DNA of 32,944 bases from Eubacteriales bacterium (GTDB taxonomy: Bacteria; Bacillota; Clostridia; Lachnospirales; Lachnospiraceae): the NCBI GenBank assembly GCA_030524715.1, contig JAUNGB010000060.1, forward strand, positions 1-32,944. The letters run 5' to 3'. The position numbers were made by a program, and so were the translations under genes. Of this stretch, positions 16,401-22,744 are shown in pieces. Positions within the stretch are counted from its first letter, which is position 1. Each line of letters begins with the position of its first letter. Below the pieces are notes generated by a model that was not told where the DNA came from, ran no database searches, and worked only from the letters and a program-made list of their open reading frames with translations.

Positions 16401-18860
16401 CCGGTTCTGGACGATGTTACAGAAATCAGCAGCCTTTCCATTCTTAACCGGATTGAAGAACATGCCAATGAAACTACTGCTTCATCAACTGAGTTTTCTA
16501 CCTCATTAGAAAAAAGATTAGTTGATATTTTAAACGGTGAAGACGATTATGGTTCGGCAAGACTGATCATCGATTACTTTGCCGATCATACAGAACAATT
16601 GGATAACAGAGAATTACTCAACGTCAGTATTGAAAAGGCTGTTGTTTATCCAAAGAAAGATATGGAAACCAAACGCAGGGAGTTTATTGAAGACCTTGAG
16701 CTTGCCCAAAGCTATGGCCAGATTGACAACACCACGGAGGACCGTAAGGAAACACTGATCCAGATGATGGATTCATGGTACGAATGGGCAATGGAAACAG
16801 AAAATTTCGGGTTCTTTTATAAGATCCTGGAGGCAATTCGTAATAAGATAAAAGAAGACGCCCAGGTTCGCTCTGTGGAGTTAAAACGCAATTTATCCAT
16901 TTATCAGCAGAAGCATACCGATCTGGCATCAGACGAACAACAGAAATCAATTATCAGAAAGATTGAATCCAGTATCGACACCCAAAACTATGCTGCTGCG
17001 GAGGATATGCTCAACAGATTAATCGCAGGGGATATCAACAGCGACATTAACTTTATTCAGGATGACTATCTTGCCCAATTTTTGGAGGAATATACTTCAA
17101 ATTCAATCCGGGCAGGTAAAGCTGGCGCAACATTACAGTCCGCTCTTACCAGAGGATATAATAAAGACAGCCGCGGCGCGGTACGCTTAATTGAAAGCTG
17201 GCCCAAGCATAACGGTACGTCTTCTTCCAGAATCAAGGATTTACTGACGTCCCTTGGTTTTTCCGTTGAAGACGTCACGTCACAGCCTGCCATTCAGGGA
17301 AAAGATCATTTTCTGGTAATGTTAAAGAAGCCTGTCAATGGGCGGAAAGCAAATTATAAGCACCCTATCGCTGTATTTGGTTCCGATGCTGAAGAAAAGG
17401 GCTTTCGAGTGGTCAGTATTTTTGGAAAAATGGATGCCGGAAGGTTGATCGATACCTTTAAAGAAATCGGAACTGCAAAAAACACGCTGATCCTATTAGA
17501 CTATTCTCTCACATTACCGGACAGACGTGAACTTGCGCGCAGAACAAAAACAGAATTTAACAGTAAAACATTTGCTGTTATTGACCGGGTTGTTCTTGTA
17601 TATCTTGCAACCCATTACTCCGAAACGGCGATCAATCGTATGCTTATGGCTGTTACAATGCCATTTGCCGCATGTCAGCCATATGTAGCGGATTCTTCCA
17701 AGATCATGCCTCCTGAAATCTTTATGGGCAGAAAAACCGAACTTGATAAAATCGAGTCTGCTTCCGGTGTTAATATTGTTTATGGAGGACGGCAGCTTGG
17801 TAAATCGGCTTTGCTTCGTATGGCTCAGAAAAATATCGATCACAATGAAAACGGCGACCGTGCTGTCCTGATCGATATTAAAGGTCTTGATTATAAGGGC
17901 GCGGCAAAAAAGATCTCGGCGGCTTTATACGATGAAAAGATATTAAAAACCGAACATATCACTGATAATTGGGAAGAATTGTCCCGCGATATCCAAAACA
18001 GATTGCGTGAGGAAGAAGATAAGATCCCATATCTTCTTTTGCTGCTGGATGAAGCGGATGTATTTATCGAAAGCTGTGAAAATGTAGATTATCATCCGTT
18101 TGACGTTTTAAAAGAGATCCAAAATGTGGGTTCCAAACGTTTTAAGTTTGTAATTGCCGGTTTGAGAAATATCGTTCGCTTCAAGAAAAATATCGCGCTC
18201 AGCAACAATCGCGTATTGACACAATTAAGCTCCTTAACCGTTATGCCCTTTAAATCAACAGAAGCAAGAGAGCTTTTGCAGGTTCCTCTTTCTTATTTAG
18301 GCTTCAGATTCCCTGAGGATAATAAGACTGATATGCTTATTTCCATGATTTTTGGCACAACAAACTATTTTCCCGGCCTTATCCAGTTATACTGTTCCAA
18401 ACTGATCGAAGCTGTAGAACGGGATTATGCCGGATACGATGAAAATGTAACTCCGCCTTATGTTGTAAAAGAAGCTCATATTAAGAAGGTATTGGCCGAT
18501 AAAACTCTGGAAGAACAGATCAGGGAAAAATATTTCATTACCCTTAAAGTAGATGAAGATGATTACTACTATCTGATCGCGTTAATTATTGCTTTTAATT
18601 ACCACAATAACAAGATGCAGAATGGCTGCAGCGCAGACGATATTATTGACATCGCTGCCAGTTACGGAATCAATAAAATTTCCTCTCTCTCGGCCGATAA
18701 GATTCTTGCATTGATGGAAGAAATGCGTGAATTAAATGTTCTTCAGCAGGTTGGCAACGGAAATTATCGTTTTGCAAGACACAGCTTCTGCCAGATGATG
18801 GGCAGTATGTCACAGATCGATGATGAAATCATGGAATATGCTATTACGCAGGAGGATTGA
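13482..18860 (+). CDS. Giant STAND/Orc-like P-loop ATPase, candidate defence sensor
   Basis: 1792 residues, not assigned to a named family. Visible layout: a helical, coiled-coil-like N-terminus (about 1-170); a winged-helix-like segment (about 285-360, KKAYELWGITAETVACMA, ending LYVLTPNGAKAF); an acidic Ser/Asp-rich linker (about 515-575); a long helical middle (about 590-1240); an unassigned alpha/beta domain (about 1250-1400); and a C-terminal ATPase. The P-loop is GGRQLGKSA with Lys1441, Walker B is LLLLLDEADVF with Asp1523-Glu1524, and a sensor-like VIAGLRNIVRF and NYFPGLIQL follow. The last 100 residues look like another winged helix (NYRFARHSFCQMM). Such layouts are typical of STAND-type signalling ATPases and of several phage-defence sensors. 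It ends one base before the next gene, so the two are co-translated. The plain alternative is a DNA-maintenance ATPase. Confidence 0.75.
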   Translation: MHDVNSITDLREQLHSLSGMYSDLNQLLEQLKAVLDDQKFIPELLNKSLHEKMDLIISSQRAFIVRYHILQIGRLPNDIPSIDQKIEEQYRFLTEKKKFNDIISFIMGLHSDQADIENDLSHEKEFLKSYDTSSKSVEECEEALEKYFLLKNAFEENDPRQKFMLIMEKLGSLFSIPITYGLNTNAIYYSADNGKDSSRPAVNSSEEEAMEKECVSPAEKSEISLQDPVSEKSVTEDWSDLGISDKASVVYSVDNNALHVQVARRQKKFNTGSFRNELYSQSYGMEKMHLLKKAYELWGITAETVACMAHYDDVEPLRIAADKLVQSGYFKKYILEESQHTHYEPLYVLTPNGAKAFTNREACAVLNREPVKNDSRANELRDTAASVLVRILAGRSHNLMRSICNNAACKNRILHLSENGAINIYPVVGGRKYAFITIISNELRSFTDLYHTILDNLDDMEIIIAMGMDKAHARALGLWIKNIVNSKNYTKQILYYNIEEQKYHSSDDDTEIDPAMDYAASVISPAAEADEVTTTISDANTYSNSDTIFDIASDADVSSDSGADTGPKIASELIINDAFTKTNTPLKLLPPKPAAFAAASDFEAYTAKYLQMLITDNFYCACAYVNALSLKYTDFGSVYQQLAYALNDPMANCNYTSDCLFSIYFSKDQQISEYYVISAVIRNYFLDHCSYDYSVQMLQGAISGFDLLSKNTALNRAIYSLQKFKATYHRGMDYYADYRQKKRETFEMTIRKICHEAKVYYDNYCCGKETGFHRRMIETNKIIYAEGTEIAAYLEAVKDDNRDFLALMTDFLSSTYIKDSMDIISANIDSEKIEKVIDTAWEEAGNRMDRKIKTSDLMGSYRMHVFKQIRKMVAVLCDYVSLVGNAAIDDDDSGFIAYRREKAGLSEDITEAIHYLDQNVLSTLEEHSGQRVLRYTLTDLLSRLDGTYNDNDDQYFYMGFLQNDKVLLDEDYLPVLDDVTEISSLSILNRIEEHANETTASSTEFSTSLEKRLVDILNGEDDYGSARLIIDYFADHTEQLDNRELLNVSIEKAVVYPKKDMETKRREFIEDLELAQSYGQIDNTTEDRKETLIQMMDSWYEWAMETENFGFFYKILEAIRNKIKEDAQVRSVELKRNLSIYQQKHTDLASDEQQKSIIRKIESSIDTQNYAAAEDMLNRLIAGDINSDINFIQDDYLAQFLEEYTSNSIRAGKAGATLQSALTRGYNKDSRGAVRLIESWPKHNGTSSSRIKDLLTSLGFSVEDVTSQPAIQGKDHFLVMLKKPVNGRKANYKHPIAVFGSDAEEKGFRVVSIFGKMDAGRLIDTFKEIGTAKNTLILLDYSLTLPDRRELARRTKTEFNSKTFAVIDRVVLVYLATHYSETAINRMLMAVTMPFAACQPYVADSSKIMPPEIFMGRKTELDKIESASGVNIVYGGRQLGKSALLRMAQKNIDHNENGDRAVLIDIKGLDYKGAAKKISAALYDEKILKTEHITDNWEELSRDIQNRLREEEDKIPYLLLLLDEADVFIESCENVDYHPFDVLKEIQNVGSKRFKFVIAGLRNIVRFKKNIALSNNRVLTQLSSLTVMPFKSTEARELLQVPLSYLGFRFPEDNKTDMLISMIFGTTNYFPGLIQLYCSKLIEAVERDYAGYDENVTPPYVVKEAHIKKVLADKTLEEQIREKYFITLKVDEDDYYYLIALIIAFNYHNNKMQNGCSADDIIDIAASYGINKISSLSADKILALMEEMRELNVLQQVGNGNYRFARHSFCQMMGSMSQIDDEIMEYAITQED

Positions 18861-18861
18861 C

Positions 18862-19932
18862 ATGGATCAGATTTGGTGGAAACAGATTTCAAGAGCCAGT
18901 CATTTTATAAGAAATACAGCTAACGCAGCTCTTGACGGCAAAAACATCATATTAAGCTTTCCGGAATTTATTCCCTGGCAGAATACGATGTATGAAATAA
19001 TTGAGGGGATTCTTCACACGGAGAATCCCGAATACCGTCTTGTGTTCCATGAATGTCCTGCCGGAGATATCGGCGAGTTTCTATTAAAGGAATACTGCAA
19101 ACGGGAAAAAAGAGCAAGCTATAGATTTGGCATGTCATATGCGGCTTTTCTTGCAAAGAGTGAGGATATTGTTTTAAATACCCGGTATTTATGGATCAAA
19201 AATGTATCAGGAAAAAAACTGGAGGAATGGGCCAGGTTTATTCTGGATTATAACAAAAATCTTCCCAAACATAAGTCGCCGGCTATATTTATCCTGGAAA
19301 CCCATAGCGCAGGCATCCGGCCGCCCAAAATAAAAGGCATAAGATATATCAGCTTTGACGATAATGTGGATTCATACGATAAATTCACCTTCTGCGCTCT
19401 TGCCAGTACAGATACTGATGTAAAAGGATATCTCCGTCCCTACCTTGCCGATTTAGTATCTACTGTATGTAAAGACGATATTGAACTGTGCGCCGCCTGT
19501 ATTCAGCATTGGAGAGATTTTCTTGAAAATCCCCTTCAAACCCTGAAACGGATCGCAAAACAGGAGGTTCACAGCGACGGTTCCTCTTTTTGTCTCGACC
19601 TGAAGCAGGAAACGGTAGAGAAATCCATTTGGGAAGGACAAATAAAATTACTGTTTCCGATCGTGGAAAAATATCGTTCCAAATTTATAAAGCGGCACTA
19701 CGCGGAAATAAACAAAGCCCTGCCTGTCCAGACATCTTACGGAGATTTCATAAAAAATCCGTTGGATGTGGAACTGGGCTGTATTATTCAGATGGTCGGT
19801 AATAAATATATCACTCTAAACGACTCAGAATATACTCAACTTGACAATTTCCGCCATGCAAGAAACGATCTTGCGCATAGTACGCCAATCAGTTTCACAA
19901 GAGTAGATTGGATTCTTTCACAAAAAATATAA
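18862..19932 (+). CDS. Uncharacterised protein with C-terminal HEPN-type RNDLAH motif
   Basis: 356 residues, no family recognised. The ATG was chosen because AGGAGG at 18850-18855 (inside the end of the ATPase gene) precedes it by 6 bases. Residues 1-220 alternate hydrophobic strands and helices (KNIILSFPEF, YRLVFHECPAG, TRYLWIKNVSG, SPAIFILETHSA), suggesting an ATPase-like Rossmannoid fold without a P-loop. The last 100 residues are helical and carry RHARNDLAHSTP; Arg334-His339 fits the RX4H signature (R-polar-x3-H) of HEPN ribonucleases. No signal peptide or membrane segment is seen. A HEPN nuclease triggered by the partner ATPase is my inference; a non-catalytic HEPN-like helical domain is the main alternative. 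The coding region ends just before repeat copy D. Confidence 0.65.
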   Translation: MDQIWWKQISRASHFIRNTANAALDGKNIILSFPEFIPWQNTMYEIIEGILHTENPEYRLVFHECPAGDIGEFLLKEYCKREKRASYRFGMSYAAFLAKSEDIVLNTRYLWIKNVSGKKLEEWARFILDYNKNLPKHKSPAIFILETHSAGIRPPKIKGIRYISFDDNVDSYDKFTFCALASTDTDVKGYLRPYLADLVSTVCKDDIELCAACIQHWRDFLENPLQTLKRIAKQEVHSDGSSFCLDLKQETVEKSIWEGQIKLLFPIVEKYRSKFIKRHYAEINKALPVQTSYGDFIKNPLDVELGCIIQMVGNKYITLNDSEYTQLDNFRHARNDLAHSTPISFTRVDWILSQKI

Positions 19933-19936
19933 ATAA

Positions 19937-20130
19937 TTATCAGATGTGGGATGACTTCCGCCTCTATAGGCGGTGAGTAACAAATTTATATCAGTGGCGG
20001 GATTCAATACCCCATCTGATATACGCTCCGCGAGGATGTGCAGGGATTCGGTTTGGAATTATGTCAGCGTAGCTGACCCGAATCCCGCACCAAGACTCGG
20101 GTCAACTATGATGACATAATTCAAAATCCG
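19937..20130 (-). repeat. Dispersed structured repeat, copy D (full, inverted, with extra arm)
   Basis: The reverse complement of copy C at 6952-7130. Outer arms ATCAGATG and CATCTGAT bound the CCGCC/GGCGG hairpin, then comes the GGGATTCGG...CCGAATCCC half with the GTCAGC-GTA-GCTGAC-type inner hairpin. A further degenerate piece (20098-20130, GGGTCAACTATGATGACATAA) repeats the inner hairpin in the opposite orientation. It lies between the convergent HEPN and flavodoxin genes, where its stems might also help end transcription. Confidence 0.85.
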
Positions 20131-20140
20131 GGTTCCATTC

Positions 20141-21046
20141 TTACTTTGCTTTTTTCTGGATCCATGATTTCACTCTGCTGTCACTGTTTGTCACATCCGT
20201 CCGGTAAATTTCCAGCCCTTTATATACCGTAGCCTGCGGTTCCAATTTTTTTATTCTTTCAACGGTACCGGAAAGTCCGCTTCCCCCATGGGTACAGAAT
20301 GGGATGATATTTTTTCCTTGTAAATTATAGGCGTCAAAAAATGTATACATGATCTGCGGCATATCTGACCACCAGATCGGATAGCCCACATAAATCGTAT
20401 CATATTGCGAGATATTTTTAATCTTATTTTTGATTCCCGGGCGCGCGTCCTTTTCCTGCTCTTCCTGTGCCTGCTGCACCATCAGCTCATAGGTATCCGC
20501 ATAAGCTTTCTGCGGCACAATTTCAAAGAGATCCGCCTTTGTTTCTTTGCTGATCAGCTCCGCAATATATTCTGTGTTCCCTTTGTATGTTTTGCTCCTG
20601 GTTGTCCTGCTGGCTGAAGAAATCCCGTCTACCTGTCCGCTGCGTTCCTGTACCGGCGCGCTGAAATATACAACCAGATTTTTTCCGGAAGTTTTTTGCT
20701 TCTTTGTAATTGTAACTCTGCAGGAAAAATTTCTTGTACGTTTCTTTCCGCCGCTGGTATAGGTTAATTTTGCCTTAATGTTTGTCTTGCCCTGCTTCTT
20801 TGCCGTAACAACTCCCTTGCTTGAAACAGTGGCTTTTGACTTAGAATCGCTTGTCCATGTGACTTTCCCATTTTTAGGGATATTTCTCACGGAAAGCCGA
20901 TATTTTCCCCCAACCTGCAGCGTTATAGCCGTCTTATTCAACTTTGACGTTCCCGCTGCGCTTACAGGTACTTTAACGTTTCCCAAAATACTGACCACCA
21001 GAAAAAGCACTAATAAAATACTTCCGATTCTTTTTTTCACCTTCAT
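20141..21046 (-). CDS. Secreted flavodoxin with N-terminal bacterial Ig-like (Big_2) domain
   Basis: 301 residues. Residues 1-30 are a signal peptide (MKVKKRIG, hydrophobic core, VPVSAAG). Residues about 32-110 are a Big_2-type Ig-like domain (ITLQVGGKYRLSV, VTWTSDSKSKATVSSKGVVTAKKQG). The rest is a flavodoxin: NLVVYFSAP for the phosphate loop, YVGYPIWWSDMPQ for the aromatic FMN-stacking loop, and IPFCTHGGSGLSGT near the end. The domain order implies a flavin protein outside the membrane, possibly for extracytoplasmic electron transfer; that role is inference. The start at the third ATG is favoured by AAAGGAG 7 bases upstream. No LPXTG or lipobox Cys is present, so surface attachment is not evident. 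It converges on the ATPase/HEPN operon. Confidence 0.88.
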   Translation of the reverse strand: MKVKKRIGSILLVLFLVVSILGNVKVPVSAAGTSKLNKTAITLQVGGKYRLSVRNIPKNGKVTWTSDSKSKATVSSKGVVTAKKQGKTNIKAKLTYTSGGKKRTRNFSCRVTITKKQKTSGKNLVVYFSAPVQERSGQVDGISSASRTTRSKTYKGNTEYIAELISKETKADLFEIVPQKAYADTYELMVQQAQEEQEKDARPGIKNKIKNISQYDTIYVGYPIWWSDMPQIMYTFFDAYNLQGKNIIPFCTHGGSGLSGTVERIKKLEPQATVYKGLEIYRTDVTNSDSRVKSWIQKKAK

Positions 21047-21206
21047 CCTCATTCTCCTTTCATTATTGCTGCACATATTTCTCCCCTGCTGTCAATTCTC
21101 TTGCTGTCAATCCGGTTGATTTTCCGGTAAAGCATTCAACCTGTTTAACCCGATTAACCTGTTTTAGCTGTTTTAACTGCTCCATGTTGTTTCCTGCTGT
21201 GCTTTT
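21047..21206. other. Short intergenic region upstream of the flavodoxin gene
   Basis: AT-rich with reiterated CTGTTTTAACTG and CTGTTTAACC-like words at 21130-21185. No gene is seen. Confidence 0.4.
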
Positions 21207-21431
21207 TTATATTATATCAAGCGGTTGTAACAACCGGTCAATAGCTTTTTTAAAAAATGAGTAAAAAAAACAGCCTGCATTATTACAAGCTGCCCTCGGT
21301 TTTAAACAATACTTCTTTGCTTCCACAATCGATGCCGAAAGTGTTGGATCTGCTTTGATCCAGGCCAAAGTGTCCTGAAAGATTTCAACACGTTCTTCTC
21401 TTGTGGAATATCCTGTCTTATTATGAAACAT
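21207..21431 (-). pseudogene. Truncated TIGR02452/PARG-like macrodomain protein remnant
   Basis: The 74-residue frame starts at an ATG with a GGAGGTG site 7 bases upstream. Its first 45 residues (GYSTREERVEIFQDTLAWI, then KADPTLSASIVEAKKY) resemble the N-terminus of the TIGR02452 family of microbial PARG-type macrodomain proteins, normally about 260-300 residues. The remainder (CLKPRAACNNAGCFFYSFFKK) looks like out-of-frame or unrelated sequence, and none of the catalytic domain follows. I read it as a 5' remnant. A genuine short protein cannot be excluded. Confidence 0.45.
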
Positions 21432-21454
21432 AACTTTCACCTCCTTCAGTAATT

Positions 21455-21550
21455 TTAGTCCCACAAGGCAAAGAAGTGTTCTTTCATCAAATCCATAACT
21501 TCGTCTTTACAGGCGATTCTGTACTGTTCTAACTTCTTTTCTTCGTCCAT
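21455..21550 (-). CDS. Small 31-residue open frame between two accessory genes
   Basis: Starts with ATG directly after the TAA of the gene upstream (TAAATG) and ends 23 bases before the start of the macrodomain remnant. The product is charged and mostly helical (MDEEKKLEQYRIACKDEV, then MDLMKEHFFALWD). There is no strong ribosome binding site, so translation would depend on coupling. It may be a real small protein or a piece of a larger decayed one. Confidence 0.4.
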   Translation of the reverse strand: MDEEKKLEQYRIACKDEVMDLMKEHFFALWD

Positions 21551-22129
21551 TTATTTTTCCGATATTTCTTTGTATTCGGGTAGTTCACTCATAAAGTGGA
21601 CAGTTCCACCGCCGCCTTGTTTTCGGTTGGCTTCCAGTTCTTCCGGGGTCTGAAGTTTTTTCCCAAGTACACCATATTTATCTCTGAATTTATCGAGAGC
21701 TTTCATATACTCCTCTTCGTATGAATTCTTTTTAGAGCATGTTTCTTCGTCTGTTTCTCTCCAAAGAAAAATCATACGGTCCAATATCTTATCCCAGACC
21801 TCATGGCAAGTATCGTTTACAAGAATCCCATCCTCGTTTGTATAATTCTCTCCAAGATAACCCGGAGAACCGCAACGATGATTTTTCAGATATTCCAGCA
21901 TGTCTGGCAGTAATACCTGCAGATATCCATACATATTCCAAATATCCGAATCCGCATATCCTCTGACAATTCTCTGCTTACTCCACTTGATGCACCTTCT
22001 AATATACTTAACGATTGCCAGCGTTCTGCTTTTTTCTCCCAAACCGCACATTACGAAATCGTGCCTGTTCCATATATTATTTGTGTGTCCTTCCTCGAGG
22101 GCCTTTTTTCTTCTTTTCTTAAGCATCTG
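21551..22129 (-). CDS. Phage-type hypothetical protein
   Basis: 192 residues. The start is set by AGGAGGG 6 bases before the ATG; a longer frame of 19 more residues lacks a site. The segment KYIRRCIKWSKQRIVRGYA, SDIWNMYGYLQVLLPDMLEYL, then HRCGSPGYLGE has the look of a small protein family common in Firmicutes prophages, with no known function. The C-terminus is polar and charged. It leads a minus-strand run with the 31-residue frame and the macrodomain remnant. No other phage gene is adjacent, so this is a stray piece rather than a prophage. Confidence 0.6.
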   Translation of the reverse strand, partial: QMLKKRRKKALEEGHTNNIWNRHDFVMCGLGEKSRTLAIVKYIRRCIKWSKQRIVRGYADSDIWNMYGYLQVLLPDMLEYLKNHRCGSPGYLGENYTNEDGILVNDTCHEVWDKILDRMIFLWRETDEETCSKKNSYEEEYMKALDKFRDKYGVLGKKLQTPEELEANRKQGGGGTVHFMSELPEYKEISEK

Positions 22130-22206
22130 ATCCCTCCTGAACCCGTACAGTATTTCACAATAATTGCAATACTTTAATCTTATCAAATTCTATTATAGTT
22201 GTCATT

Positions 22207-22332
22207 CTACACGTAGTATAATGGCCATCCCTTATTCCTCCCATCCTCCGCAAGCAATTTCTTCAGCATATATTCCCTGTTATCCAGGAACATCTTCGTG
22301 ATCTGATAACTTTCCGTAACGCTCCATTTAAT
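22207..22332 (-). pseudogene. Short coding relic between the phage-type and Nudix genes
   Basis: An uninterrupted frame with protein-like composition (WSVTESYQITKMFLDNREY, then MLKKLLAEDGRNKG) bounded by TAG codons at both ends. There is no start with a ribosome binding site at its beginning. It is probably a piece of a deleted gene; the parent family was not recognised. Confidence 0.35.
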
Positions 22333-22341
22333 CTATCCGTT

Positions 22342-22743
22342 TTAGTTCATATACTGTCTGATTTTATCAATCAATGTAATATCTGCCGGCAGCCAGGCAA
22401 CACTCTCTAGCTGATCCTTGGTAAGCCATTTCGCCGTCTCAGCCTCTCTGAGTTCCAGTTGACCTGTGATAACTTCAGCCCAAAAACAATCCATAGAAAG
22501 ATGGAATGTCGGATAATCATATTCTATCGTATCAATTAATTCTCCAACCTTGATTTCCGTGCTAAGCTCTTCCATGATTTCTCTTTTCAGTGCCTGCTGT
22601 GGAGTTTCACCTAGCTCTACCTTTCCACCAGGAAACTCCCATCCGCCTTTCAGATCACCATAGCCCCTGGCGGTTGCAAAAATCCTATTCTTTCGTTCCA
22701 TATCGTTACAAATAATGGCTGCGACTACTTTAATTGTCTTCAT
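22342..22743 (-). CDS. Nudix hydrolase (MutT-type, (deoxy)nucleoside triphosphate pyrophosphohydrolase)
   Basis: 133 residues. The Nudix box is complete: Gly40, Glu46, then Arg54-Glu55 and Glu58-Glu59 (GGKVELGETPQ, KREIMEEL), fitting Gx5Ex7REUXEEXGU. WEFPGGKVE and the size match the small MutT-like pyrophosphohydrolases that clean up non-canonical dNTPs. The start ATG lies one base after the helicase stop, so it is the second gene of a coupled pair. Pairing of such Nudix proteins with PLD-helicases is something I recall from Firmicutes genomes, which would suggest a joint role in nucleic-acid surveillance; that link is inference. Confidence 0.9.
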   Translation of the reverse strand: MKTIKVVAAIICNDMERKNRIFATARGYGDLKGGWEFPGGKVELGETPQQALKREIMEELSTEIKVGELIDTIEYDYPTFHLSMDCFWAEVITGQLELREAETAKWLTKDQLESVAWLPADITLIDKIRQYMN

Positions 22744-22744
22744 A

